NCBI RefSeq assembly: GCF_035222485.1
Contig: NC_085921.1
Span: 2,418,001-2,482,000 of the forward strand
Direction of reading: 5' to 3'
Source of the DNA: Podospora pseudoanserina
Lineage: Eukaryota > Ascomycota > Sordariomycetes > Sordariales > Podosporaceae
Length of the DNA stretch: 64,000 bases
Made by a program: the position numbers and the translations under genes. This document shows, one piece after another, positions 21,481 through 34,267 of this stretch (positions are counted from its first letter, which is position 1; every line of letters begins with the position of its first letter). Below the pieces are notes generated by a model, which worked only from the letters and a program-made list of their open reading frames with translations, was not told where the DNA came from and made no database searches.

Positions 21481-24400
21481 GAGTATTGCTCTCTTGATGG
21501 CGCATCTGGATGGGTGGCCTGAGAGACGGTCTCGTCACAATTGTAAAACTTGTACATTAATAGAATTAGACATTCTATACCCGACCGCCAGCGGCCTATC
21601 TCTGTAGGATATCTCCACCGTCAACTCGGATCCTGACGGAGCTTGATATATTGGTCTAGCAGCTGGTGACTGATGATGGGAACGAGTACGAGTATCGCAA
21701 TCTGGGTAAGGGTTGTGAATGCAACAGGATATGGGAACAGGAGTGCGATCTTCCATTCCAGCATTTTGGCAAAAGGGCTTTCGACAGCACCTTCCGCATT
21801 CGAACCACGGGGGACGCGAATGCTTGGTGGTCGGTGTCCGACTTTCCACTGCATTGTCAGCCTTTACTAATGGGTCATGGAGGGGCCTTGGGACCCCAAT
21901 TAACTCAAACAGGAAGCACACTGCAACCTTAGGTTCAAAAACACGCCCAATTCACCAGTCTTCCAGGCTTCAGAATCAAAAAAAAGACGCCGTGATGAGG
22001 CCGAACACGAAATGACTGGTAGAACATCCATGAGGGGGATGAGAATACTTATATCCTAGCGGCCGCACCAGCAGGGCTGAGCAGAGCTTTTGCGACCTGC
22101 GACTTACGCCAACACCAGGCAACGAGAAAATGCACCTTACATAAGAGAAGGGCTCGACCCGACCCCAACGGCAAGCACACTTACGCGGCCAGTCTTCGCT
22201 TTCCGACCTTGCTTCGTCGTCCACCATCGTCACCGTCGCTACCTTCTTTTGCTCGCCATGGCAGTCATTTACACTGACGTAACTTGTTGAGTCGTGGGGG
22301 GAAGGATGAACCCCGAGGGTTGCCAGCAGCAGACAGGCAGCAGCAGCAGCAGCACTCAGTCCCTCGACCGATCTCGCAACCGCTCGCGCTCACTCTGGAT
22401 CAGCAAAGCAAATGAATGAACCATCAATTGGGTTCCTCTTACGAGAGGGGGGGTAGAGGAGAGTTTGGTCGGCCAGAAGGAACTTTGACCAACTGGGTTG
22501 GAAACCTGGTTGTCATCATTTCGAACGCCGCGGGCTAAACCTCTTCGGGATACATCTGCACGCCTTCTCGTCACTGCAACACAAAGTGGTATCAAGCTTC
22601 AGAACGGGCCAGGAGAAAGAGAGCAGGATGGACTGAGGTTTTTGGCGAGGTCATAGTCGGATCATGGAAAGTGCCACACACGGCAACGAGGCAACGATTT
22701 GCCCCTACGATACGACCAGACATGCCAATACATCGACACGCACCGATCAGGAAGGACGGAATAACCGGTGGAGGAGATTGCATTGTTTCCTCTGGGCTTC
22801 GAGAGGAGGACCAAACGGAGACCTTGAATCTGTTCGAACCGGCCTTGGGGCGAACGCCAACACCACCTGTTCTGGCCATGGACTTTCTTTCCCCCGTGTA
22901 CCTGCATATGGAGGTGTTAGGTCTATCCACGGAACCTCGGTCATCGCCAATTCTTTCGCCGCAGGATGCCCACTTTCAAGACACCTATGAGATCAGAGCT
23001 TTTCGGTGACCAGAAGGGTATGGTATATCACTCTTGAGGGTGTCTGCTAAGCTACCCAGACCATGCGGAAGAAACTTGCTTCGGGGTACAATCCATCCGA
23101 GTGAGCTATTATTCATCTCGAGTTGATGAAGTGGTTACATCACAGCGAATACTACAGAGACGGCGAGTTTGGTGCTATCTCTCGAGGCTTGGGGCAGGAC
23201 CATGCCTGTTGAGGCTGTGGATGCACCGGTACCTGATCTGAAAACAGGCGTTGTTGTTCTCGGAGGGTGTGGGCAAGCCTGCGAAGGAGCGGGATCGTGA
23301 TTCGAACGGATCAACACACCCCGAAGGCTACTCAACGGCGGACCACCATTTGTCCAACACATCACCATCCGGGCCGTCGACTAGCAGGTTGTACGCAAAG
23401 CACAGCCCAGGCTCGACTTTGACGCGGGGACACGGCGGGGATTTTCTTTCGGAGAAAGTTGACTCTTTTGCTGCTAAACTTGTATGTGCGGCTGAAAATC
23501 AAGCATCGTCAAAAGTCTCGGGGTTGAGAAGTCTAAGCCCCAAAGAGCAGAAACTTCACGCGGGGAGCAAGAGAGCGGGTGAATCGGGGAACGGACGGCC
23601 TTGCTTCGGGTGGCTTGTTGGGCATCCGCGGAAAACTGCCGCCGCAACCGTTGAAAGTTGCATTCACCCTCCTGCGCCGCCCCAGGTCTTGGCACTTATC
23701 GGCTGTCGCTACGCCGCTTCGGCTGCCCGTTCTCCTCGGACGGGAGACGGGAAGTTTGAAGAAGACCAAGACACGGAGCAATGGTTCAGCTGATCTGGTC
23801 TCTTCAGTCTTGGTGTGCTTGGAAGGTAGGCGGGCATATTCAAGATCGGTATTGACGGTATACCACATGTAAGTGCTGGTAGCAAGCAACTTCTCATGGC
23901 ACGTTACGTCGAGCATCCGGCCTGCTATCAATATCATTATCTCCAATATAGCATCCAATCAGATCTTCTTCACAACGCCGCCATTCTCATCATCTTGCTT
24001 GCTTGTGAACATGGTGTAAGTGCGGGGTGTCGTGCACAAGACAAGGGAGCCCTTGGCGCGCAGATAAATTTAGATAAGTTCCAGCTGAATCGGTTTAGTG
24101 TTGCTCCGTTTCACCTTTTTTATTCCTTTCCCCGACCGAACATGTCAGTTGAGACAGAAATCCCATGTCTCTGACAGATCACGGGTAAAGCGCTATTCGC
24201 TTCTGAATCATTTCCATGCGTGGTGATTGAGGAGCGGTCAAAAAACATGCCTCCACGTGAGCCCAAGCGAAGAAGAGAAGTCATTCACACGAGACCAGCG
24301 GGTCAATGGCGTGTCAAGGAGGTAGGTTGCTACCAATTGAAAACGCACCAATTCTCGTATCACCCGGGGGAGTGGCAGGGTAGCGCCTGCTGGGAGGGAT

Positions 24401-27400
24401 GGGATTGTGTCAACCCCCCGTGCACATATTGTATTGATATTGGATGGAACTGGTACCTACCTGGGAGTCAATCATTGGGATGAGTGGGATCGAAGACTGC
24501 CGCGACATAGTACTAGCTTCAAGAAGAGACCAAAAATCGCATCCAAGTTAAACACTGTTTGACTAAAAAACCGTCGAAACCCTCTCCAAGTGGCCACTGT
24601 AACGCAAAAACAAAAAACAAAAAGATCTAATTCAGGAAACATCACGACGTCGGCGGCGTCTCGGCCACACTGTCACCAGTTGTTTGCCAATTTCGATTGG
24701 ACGGGAAAGACTTCCAGCTGAAAGATACAACCTGAGCGGTCCGCTTCCCGAAAGTCAAACATTGTTTCTACATGGTCGCGGCAATGGGTCTCTTGTGTGT
24801 CTCGCGGGAGGGACGGTGGCTCATTTTTTATTTTCTTTCTCGGGCCCATTCAACCGGCCTCGGATGTATCTAGCATGAATTTATTCTGGATTTAGAAACC
24901 ATCTGTCGATGATTCCATCTCTCTCAATAAAACAGATTGGTCTTTTTTTCTTCTTGCGAGACCCGAGCTATCCTATCCTATGCTACCCCCCCACCAACTG
25001 CTTGGCCACGATGGCGATCATTTGGATGTCACGGCGGGGTTTCTCCGGCAATCCGTAGATAGATACGCTGTCAATGATTGACTATTGTCCCTTGAAAGTT
25101 CGCTTGTTCGTGGCAGTGCTGTTCTTGACTGTTTAAGCTTATATTTCTCCCGGAGTAACTTGTACACACCGAACGACGCAATAGGGTTGCAAGGGAACAA
25201 CAAGACAGAAGAAGAGGCTCTATGATCATGGGGACAAACTGCCAAGTTGCCGAAACTGAAGCGAAGCTAAGCACCACGACGGTATATGTTGATCCACGTA
25301 TAGGGTTGGAAGTTGACTAGATGCTCCGTATTCCCGCCCGCAAAAAAAGATTTACACATAGTTTACTGCCAAGATATATCTCTTAACCGAGAGATCTGTC
25401 TGCCTGCTGTACAGTGCTTTTGGTTCAACGGTGTCATGGTTCATCGTTGGTAAAAAAAGAGCCCCCAACCACCCGCAGACAGGAGATTCCTCATGAACCC
25501 CATCGGTATGGTATCGCATCTATGCATCTTCTGTGGCACAAAAGCAAGCGGTGGTGGGGGGAAGGGGCAACGGTTCACCCACGAGCAGATGGAAAATATA
25601 TGAGCCGCAAGGGGTTGGCAGACCTGGGGTGGTTCATTCTTTGTGATACCACCACGCCTTGCGCCCAGGTGATCTCACAGCCTGGTTGCTTCAATTGCGT
25701 TAATAATTTCGACGTCGTACTCAACGGCACAGGCATATCTTGGTCCCCCAGCAGAAACTCAGCTGCCGAAACAGTCAGAGTCACATTCGAAGAATGGTTG
25801 ATGAGCGAGAGACCCCACAGTTTATTGAATCCTTCCTAGACGAGGCTGTGGGAAGAACACCTCACCAGATGTATTGTAGAATGCATCATCTTGGGTCACC
25901 GAATCGATCGGTCGGAAGGTTGGCCCGAGATGCGATGGGGCTTCTTCCGCAAGATGCCGTGCCGTTTTGGAAGAATTCCCATCCTCTAGGAGGGGGAAAA
26001 TGTCTCTGGGCAAAGAGCAAGACAGGTAGTTGATGCTTAATGCGGTTAATCCTCGCGAACCAGAGAGAGAGCGAGAGAGAGCTGACTGTGGTGTCGTTCA
26101 AACAACGATGTCAGGGACCCCACTGCAGGTCCCGCAGCGAAAAACCCTCGACCAGGGTTGCCCTTGCGTTACCCACTAAACTCTATCTGTACTAAGCCCC
26201 GCCAAATTGACTACATTTTGGGGCCTGTGATTGGCTGACCGATACAATTACCAAATCTGCAACGGTCCTCCCACTTTCAACAACTCTTCCATCCGGCAGA
26301 AGAGAAGGAGCACAGCACACCTCAGCTGCGAGTAATCCATCTTGTTCCTGAGAATCTGCACGCGACCAAAAGCAAAACCCACACCGGCTCTTCTTCCTTC
26401 TCCGCCGAGAGAGTCATCATCTTCTTACGCATGCTAGCCAGGCTGCCATGAGAGAACCTGGATGCCTCACCGGAGGCTGCCCCTACCGTGAACGAGCTTT
26501 CTCCGGGTTTGGTGACCGAATGCATGTGTGGGGGAAGGAACTGCCTCCCGCTCTCTCGCCCAACAAACCCTGCCTCCTTGGGACGTTCTGAGGGGTCTTT
26601 TCTCCACATTATCAGATGCTGGTCACTGATCAGCAACCCACCGCCGACCCTCTTGAGTTTGCTCGCCCTTCTCAATGCCCGCTTCTTGCTTTGCCCTGAT
26701 CTGGCAGCGAGATCCCTCAATGCCCTACTCTTTCATTGTTCTCTGCCATGAGGGCCAATGATTGGTCTGGAATTCCCTAAAAATACTTCTTCTCTGCTTT
26801 CTATTTGTTCCTTTTTCCATCGTGTCCCGTGCTTGTCTTACCTGACCCCCGTGCCGAGGTGGAAACACCAGATTTCCCATTCAGCGCATAGACGATTGCC
26901 CGGTGTTCGGGTCAATTTATCTATCGTATTTCTCGTTTCTTGTTGCTGGGCAGTGTCGTATCTGCGGAATACGTCTTCGCTCAGCTTGACTGGTTACCTA
27001 ATCAGCTGTCTGAGCGCTCCAGGGACAGCACACATTGGAATGAGGCTGGGTTCGCCTCGAGCGGGACTATCTGGTAGGTTGTCTTGGTGGGTGGGTGCAG
27101 TGCCGTCACTCTGCCGATGGGTCAGGGGGAGCTCAGATACGTACCGCCCTCTGCTCTACCTTGAGGCAAGGTACCATGTCAAGGTGAAAACGGGAGGGGA
27201 AGGCGAGTGGGGAGCGGAACACAACCAAAGTCACTTTTTCCTCTTGTCCCATCCACTCACCGTTGACCAGGTACCGACGACCAGACACCACTCTGTCTGT
27301 CTCGCCGGACACGCCCCCCCTCCACTCCAGCCCACTGGCTCAAGCTTCCTCTCCCCCTCCCAGTTGCCTGTGTCCACACGCATCTCGACTCTCTCAAACG

Positions 27401-28106
27401 ACGGCTGCTGCTTGACTGGCACTTGCAGCCACCCTTACCCTTGCCCATCCACTCGCCTACCCATCCCTGCCTCCCGTTCGCCATGAGTCTTGGTCTTGAA
27501 CCCACAACGGGTGCCAGGGGGAGTAGGACGAGAGGGTTTGACTCTAGACACACCCAGATCATCAGCCCGCTCCACTACTGACCTTCAACCCGCTCTCTTG
27601 GCCTGGTCACCGGTGCCGGTTTAAGACAGTTTAAACTCTTCGGATTGCCCGTCTTATACGGTCTTCGCAGGCCCTTTGCGTGTCATCCTTCTTGCACCCC
27701 TCGACTTACACCTACCTCGATTCGCTGTCCTCGTACAACGGCCGACGCCGCAAATACCGTCATCATCGTCTTGCTCGTTCCTTCAACGTCGACGCTAAGC
27801 CCTAGAGACCCTGGCCTACTATTCCGAGTTTGGTGACCGTTTGTGATCAAGGCCTCAAGGCACTCACCTCCTCGACAGCCTTACCGGGCTCTTCATCGTC
27901 ATCATCCTTGACGGAGCTTGGTATATAAGAGATCTTGAATCTCCCGACTGGACGCCACAGAATCGCAACAGAAGATACAAGCTCGAGCATCGTTCCAGAA
28001 GCATCATCTTGAAGATCCTGAGCCAATATCTTGAGATTCTGAGCGCAGTCGTTTGACCTGTGAGACTCGTTTTTTTCTATTCATTATTTTCTTTCGAGTC
28101 CTTAGA
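21481..28106. other. 6.6 kb gene-poor region upstream of the bZIP-like gene
   Basis: I find no coding sequence I can support. Open frames are short, overlap on both strands and have no family character. Features seen: several inverted CCAAT boxes (for example ATTGGCTG near 26230), paired GATAA motifs near 24062-24075, CAG/GCA runs near 22335-22352, and pyrimidine-rich sequence from about 26300 onward that resembles a long 5' leader of the 28107 gene. A 32-codon upstream ORF (27483-27581) ends 525 nt before that gene's ATG. The region may hold a long regulated promoter, leader introns or noncoding RNA; none can be shown from sequence alone. Confidence 0.45.
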
Positions 28107-28962
28107 ATGTTCCCATACCAATACTCTCATGATACAGATTACTCGGGCATCGACCCAGACTACACGGGAAGCTACCCTGACGAGTCCTTGGTAGACTGGG
28201 ACGGAGCTCAAGCCAGCACCGTCTACACACCGACACCCAGCAGCAGTTCGAAGAAGAGCCGCAGCAGCAAACGGTCCAAGTCAAGCAAACTCACGAGTTA
28301 CTCGGGCTCAGACACCGAAACAGAAGAAGCCAAGATGTCTTCAAGATCATCCAAGTATTCGGGTTCCACCAGCTCCAAGAAGGAGAAGTCTTCGTCACCG
28401 AGATCAAAGGAGTCTGATGACTGGAGTGCCGTGACTGACCCGGAGATGAGACGCCGGATTCAAAATAGGATTGCTCAGCGCAAGTTCAGTACGTCTTACC
28501 CCGTTTTGTTACTCTCTTGGCATATACTTACATGGTGATACAGGGGACAAGGCCCGTGAGCAGAAGGAGCGCGACCAACGCGATGCCCTTAATGAGCAAT
28601 ATGCCGACAGTAGCTACCGCATCCGCAGTGCCGATGAGTTGGTGGACGAAGGGGATCTGGCATGGGGCAGCTTCAGCATGGGCTACATGCTCTCTCGAGG
28701 GCATGAAGCTGCCAGTGCGGGGCAACGGACTCACAGTGGCGGGAGCAGAAGGGAGTCTGACCTCGTGATGGATCAGGCCATGTATAGCAGCCACAGCATG
28801 AGCCCTTACCCACCGACATCAATGGGCATCCCGACGACCTCGGGCTATACCATGGGGGGGGGTGCCAGCTGGGGCGGGGACGGGGCAAGCAGCGGAGGGG
28901 GTGATGTTGGGTACTATGATTCGCCTTATGGTGGGTATTATGATGGCACGGAACAGCGTTGA
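28107..28962 (+). CDS. bZIP-like protein with AP-1-type basic region and no clear leucine zipper
   Basis: Two exons: 28107-28488 and 28544-28962 (801 nt, 266 aa; 55-nt intron with GTACGT donor and ACAG acceptor). Residues 1-110 are acidic at first (SGIDPDYTGSYPDESLVDWDG) and then Ser/Lys-rich. The basic region RRRIQNRIAQRKFRDK (about 115-131) is the AP-1-like NxxAQRxFR signature split by the intron between Phe and Arg. It is followed by AREQKERDQRDALNEQ and SSYRIRSADEL. The heptad leucines expected of a zipper are absent, so dimerisation may be weak or different. The C-terminus is Gly/Ser/Tyr-rich and low complexity. It is most likely a sequence-specific nuclear transcription regulator of a fungal bZIP subfamily; targets are unknown. 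The large spacers on both sides fit a highly regulated gene. Confidence 0.82.
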
Positions 28963-31012
28963 GAGACACACATGGAGAGACTATAAAAAGTGGTGAGTTT
29001 GACAGAGGATGGGAATGTTGAAGAGAAGCTGACAGGGTTCAAATAGGAAGGTGAAGTGGGGAAGCAAGACAGAGTTTGAGCTTGGAGAGGAAATGATATG
29101 CTCTTCAACGGTAAACTTTCCCCCAGTCGATGGAGAGACTGCGAGACACTTTCTTCTCTTTGGTCAGGGCTCATGCAAGGAGGTTTCTTTTCAGCTTGGT
29201 TTTCTTTCTGTTTTTGGTCACGGCGATAGAAACATTTTGACCTTTTTGGTGGTCAGTTTCCAGTTTTGTAAGGGTTCTTCATTCCTCTTGATTATTTTGG
29301 GATTTGTTTGCGGCTATATGGGACAGGTTTTGTTTGATCTTCACTTCTTGTTTGTTTTTTCTCTTGGATGGTTTAACGTTTAGGTATACCCCCTTCCTGG
29401 GCCCTTTTGGTTGGACGGTTGTTTAGATTCAACTCATTGGTTATTTTTTCTTCAAGGTCACAGGTTGGTTTGGGTATATGGGGATGGATGGATGGGAACG
29501 GGGGACGGGGGAATTAGTCATGACCTGTTGGTTTACACACTCTGCTCTGTTTCTGTTTTCTCATGATTGATGGGTTTACGAATAGATTTTTTTGTTTTTT
29601 GTTTTAGTTTTTTCGTCTTGACTTTTACGAGGACTGCTTTGAGTATACTTTGCGGTGAAGCGGAATAGATGAGGATTGCTGCCTGTTGCTACTTTACTCA
29701 ACTTTGAACCACCTTGTGGAGCGACATGCAAAGCCACTGTGAGTCGAGATCTTTGAAAAGTTACGCAAGAGCGCGCCCTATGGGCAACATGTCGGTCATT
29801 CCCATTGAGATTATGATTTTGTGGCTTTTTCCTTGACATTCTTGGCGTTTGGTTGACGATGTTAAAAGGTGGTGGCTGCCTAGGAAATTCGGGATTTGAT
29901 GCCTTAAGATGGGATAGCTTTCAGCCACACCACGTAATTCATGGTTTTGTGAACGCAATTGAGAGTTGTTGAAACGTCATCTTCGGATTGACCGTATAAG
30001 TCATTACTCAAGAGTGATGTTTACGAGAGCCTCAAGCTAGAGCAATCAACTTTTTCGTCCAGTTGGTGGTTGGAGAGTAACAGACGTTAGATGCAATACA
30101 CCTAGGTGAGTTAGTTGCTTTCGCGTGGTTACATCTAGGAAAGGTACAGTTAGTTTTTTTTTTTTTGGTTTTTTTTTTTCGGGGACCAAAAACGTGGGAT
30201 TTGTGAGCGAATGGGGACCAAAGTGGTCGGCGATTAATTTATCTTTGTACCTTTTTGTGTGTTTAAGTTGCCCCAGGGACGGGGACGGACGGGTACTTCT
30301 GCAGAGGTGGGTGGTCGGGTTTGGGGGTGGGATTTATGGAGTGCTGGCTGCAGATGGTGGTGGTGGTGGTGGACGAAGATGATGATGTTACGGCGCAAAA
30401 AAACATGGGCAGATGGGTAGGTAACTCTGTGGACTGCAGGGCCAAGAGTAAATGTTCTGGAAGGGTTGGTTGGGTTGGTTTGATGGGAGAGAGGGAATAA
30501 AGGAGGGGTGGTATGCAGGTGGTGGTGGTGGGTGGTGTTTCATCAGGATATGGTATTGCTCCTTTTGCTGGTTGCTGTCTGTGGTGTACCTTTGGTGTTG
30601 GTTGGGAAAGTGTGTGCAACCATGAGCAACCAACTTACCTCGCAGAAAGGAGAATGATATGACGAGATATTATGGAGAATGCCATATTGCATGGTAATTT
30701 GTGGTTTGCCCGTGTCTACGGCCGGGATCAAGTCCGGTTTCCGTTGTTGAGATCACAGGTAGATTGGAAAAGCTACTGCACAGCCACCACCACTTTGGAG
30801 AGGGATAGACTTTTCAGCTGTTAGGAATAGCATTTGTTTAGATTCACCGAAGAGCCGGGAATGGGGAGCACAGCCACAGGGGAAGCTGTTTGAGCTTGAG
30901 GATGTACTGGGTCTGGTCTTCACCCGGCTGCTCGGGGATTGGGGCGGCGGCAGTGAGGGTGAGGGTGGGATAGAGGAGATAGGGATAGGAGGAAATGATA
31001 CGGGAGATGCCC

Positions 31013-31035
31013 GGGGGGAGAGGGACGGGGACGGG
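31013..31035 (+). other. Potential G-quadruplex sequence
   Basis: Four G-runs of 6, 3, 4 and 3 G separated by loops of 3, 2 and 2 nt, which fits the G3+N1-7 rule. It lies in a gene-poor G-rich segment. Confidence 0.6.
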
Positions 31036-33712
31036 TGAACTTTGGGGTGGTTGAGGTGGCTGTGGGGTTTAGGGTGGTGGTGGTGGTGAATTGTTGCGGA
31101 GGTAAGGAACAAGGTAGGTAGGATATCTGATGGAGTGAGAGAGCAGAGCACTTCAAAAGCCGTTGCGATTGCCGAATACCAAAGTCGAGCATAGTTTGGG
31201 CTTGTGATATCTCTCTTCGGTGTTGTTTTACACATGTGCTGCTTGCTTCCTTCAAAGTGTGGCTGAAGATGGTTGTTGATAAGTGAGGGGCACGAGAAGA
31301 GAGCTACAAGGTGATCCTGGTCTGTCAAGGGGAGCTAACCGAATGCGGGTCCGAGGGGTATCTTTCTCTGTGGAGCGCTGTGGAGAGGCAGTTCTCTCAC
31401 CGCCCGGCAGGTTGCCCTGATGAGCGATGCCAAGAAACTCTGTTCTCGCACCCCCCCGTGCTTTTTGACAAAAGACAAAGTGCAACGTCTTGCGTTCCAT
31501 TTGATGCAGTCCGCGAGGCCGACTTATCTCGCGTCTGCGGTTCTTTTGAGCAGCTGAAACCACACCTCTCCCATCACATCCCGTCCCAATATATGGAAGA
31601 CGCATGGAAGCTTCGGCGAACACCGGTCCCTCGGCTCCCCAGACATGAGAGACGCACCCAGCGTTCCCTCAACGTCTCTATGCGGCAAGATCATCGATTT
31701 CTCCCCCTCACCTCTCTCACCTTACGTTGATTACCTTCCCGCTGCTGCTTCACCAGCACGACCAGTGACCACCTCGCTTCTTCTTTTTTTTCTGGATATT
31801 CTGTCATGATTGACATGGCACAGCGTCGATCATCTGCTCACCATCATACACATACATCTCGACGGGAACTCCCCTAGTGGGCGTTGGTTCCTGCATTTTT
31901 TTTTTTACGCCATCGGCTTATTCTTTCTGCGAGTGCTTTCCGCTCAGCGAAGCCAGTAAGGTGCGGCACAGCGGTGTTGAGCGTTTATTTCCTATTTTGC
32001 CGTCGTGCTTCTAGCGTAGTAGCTCTGAGGGCGGGCCAAGTTGGCCAGGGGAACATCGTTCGGTCCTGTCTGGAGAAACAAGAACCTATAGGATGAGGAT
32101 CATATGGCCACCCGCGTGCCGCTTATTTCTCCCCGTCTCTTGAATTACAACTCCGGACCCGTCGGCCACTGGCTTTTTTTCTCATGACCAGGAACGGCGT
32201 GGAGAGGTACCATCGGCAAGCCATGGCATGCGGTATTGCGGGGGGCTTCCGCGCCGAGGAAGGGAGTGTGGGTGGGGAGGGAGCTCAAGCACCTCACGCC
32301 ACAACAGGCCGACCCATGGGTCCCCGCTACGTTGTTGATGGAGGTTGGGACAGAAGCAGGCCACTGGGGATCATTCCGTGATCTCGTGGTGCAAGCGATT
32401 GGCACCGTATGCAGGTGTGTCGACCTCGGTCGAGAGAATCAAGACAGGTGCAGCACGCGATCCTTCTGTAACCCACGCCTGCTGCAGGCTTTCGTGTTGG
32501 GAAGGTTTGGCGTCCCATGTCTTTGATCTTCGGCAGTTGTTGCGGTGGTTGAGAAAAGCTGAAAAGGGGACGACAAGAGGCGACGCCAAGGGAGCGGGCT
32601 TGCTGGGTGCCGGAGAACCAAGTCCTAGCGTGATCGATCTCTCGAGAGCTTGACCCGCCGCTATGCCAGACTTGTCAGTTCCGTCTTTGGAGCGCCGTTG
32701 AAGTGGCGTCCGAGGTGCGTCTATGCCGTGGTTTCTCGAGATGATCTGTGCTCATCAGATCAGGAAGACCAAGCATCGCTTCCACGGGGTGTCGATGAAG
32801 CTCGTGAGACCCCGAGGCCGCATCGGTGACCGAGGTTATGGAAGTACACGGCCGCTTTGACGGTGCATCTCGGAGAGATGGAAGCTATCTCGAATGTGAG
32901 GTAGGGCCGAGGGAGCATGGATATGGTAATCTGCTCGTGCCTTGGGGTGTGGGGGTCGGTCTGAGAACTCCTGCCTCAACAGGACTGACAGCTCATCGAG
33001 AGCTGCTTGATGCTGAACTAGGGACTTGGTTTGTGCCATCTTCGTCCCATCACATCTATTACATCTCCGGGCTCTCTGCGGAGGGCCTCATCATGTTTCG
33101 ATTCAAGACAGGGGGTCGCTGGATCATGGAATTAGCGCCGAGTGGCACGTCTGTGGAGGCAACACCAGCAATGGTGGTGTTCAAATGGGGTTAAGTGGCC
33201 TTTTCTAATTTCTCTACTCCCTTTTTTCTACTCGGCACGTCGATGTTTTTCAACCTAGATCTGGGAGGGGCCTGTACCTATCCACTTGCAGATCTTGTTT
33301 CGATGCCTTTATTGACTTGGCACATGACGTCCTATCTTAACTTTTCCTTCCGCCCCAATCAGGGCCGGCATTCGAGGCACTCGGACGGTGGACGATGGAG
33401 ATATGGACTGAACTTTCGAGGTGGAAATAACACGGACGCCGGGAACTCTGGCGGGTGACGTCTGAGGCGGCGATAAGGACAAGAGGAACGGCTCTTCACG
33501 TGAAGTCGTCTGGAGATGTTTGTGGCTTGATGTTTGAAGATGTCCACCCCTTGTCGAGATACTTGTGGTGCAAGTATATCCATTAGTGCCATTCTGGGCC
33601 CTCTGCAGGTAAATTGAAACTGGTGGCTTGCAGATCTCCCACAGATGGCGTCAACCATGTCAACACCGTTATTGAAACTTTGCAAAAGATTCAGTACGTA
33701 AACCATGAGCGT

Positions 33713-33739
33713 ACACACACACACACACACACACACACA
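33713..33739 (+). repeat. (AC)n microsatellite
   Basis: About 13 AC units in the spacer upstream of glucosidase I. Confidence 0.95.
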
Positions 33740-34176
33740 AATCATCAGATGAAGTCAAAATTGCCTAGCGGCTCTGTGGATGCAGATGCTATGATGGCTC
33801 GCTTGATACGGATATAACCTACCAATTCGGAAGGTGTCACTGTCTCTCCAGATCTACTTGTATGTACAGTAGGTACTGAGCGAGAGTTGGAGAGAAGAAC
33901 AGGTGGGAGCACAGTTGCTTTGAAGACCCCCCCAGAAGCGAAAAAAGGTGGGGTTTTGTTGGGGATCTTCGGCGGGGGGCGCGGGCCGATGGATAACTGC
34001 GGGGCCCGCCCAATTGGGGGTGGGGCAGCCACAGCTGAGAGCCACTGCCAGGGACAACCTACATAGGCCAAGGGCCAAGACTTTGGGCGGGAGATAGCTC
34101 CAACTTTGCAAGCTGTCCGAATTGGGTTTGGTGATAGCAGACAGGTGCCTGACCACCACGAACAATCGCGATACTG

Positions 34177-34223
34177 ACGAAGACGAAGACGACGACGACA
34201 ACGATGATGATGATGATGATGAT
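34177..34223 (+). repeat. GAC/GAT-type trinucleotide simple sequence in the glucosidase I leader
   Basis: A run of GAA, GAC and GAT triplets ends about 45 nt before the glucosidase start codon. It is interrupted but clearly of period three. Confidence 0.8.
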
Positions 34224-34267
34224 GGTATAATCACACATATATTCTCGAACCGATCAATTGACCCACA

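Larger units (their letters stand above)
28963..34267. other. 5.3 kb gene-poor region between bZIP-like gene and glucosidase I
   Basis: The first kilobase is T-rich and probably includes the 3' UTR of the bZIP-like gene. The rest has no open frame with recognisable protein character. Seen here: G-rich tracts at 30300-31100 including a G-quadruplex-type sequence, GT/GGT-rich simple sequence near 30355-30372, an AC microsatellite (33713-33739), and GAC/GAT simple sequence (about 34177-34223) just upstream of the glucosidase start. Confidence 0.45.

Noticed and set aside
22671-23009. 112-codon + strand frame in the gene-poor region
   Set aside because: It has ordinary amino-acid composition, which made it worth a look, but it overlaps frames of similar length on both strands, lacks splice partners and matches no family I know.
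26758-27486. 242-codon frame upstream of the bZIP-like gene
   Set aside because: The translation lacks domain-like features and the stretch looks like pyrimidine-rich promoter or leader DNA. It begins with hydrophobic residues, but a secreted protein could not be supported.
32826-33194. 122-codon + strand frame between the bZIP-like gene and glucosidase I
   Set aside because: Reasonable composition but isolated, short and without a recognisable motif; codon use does not resemble that of the real genes.
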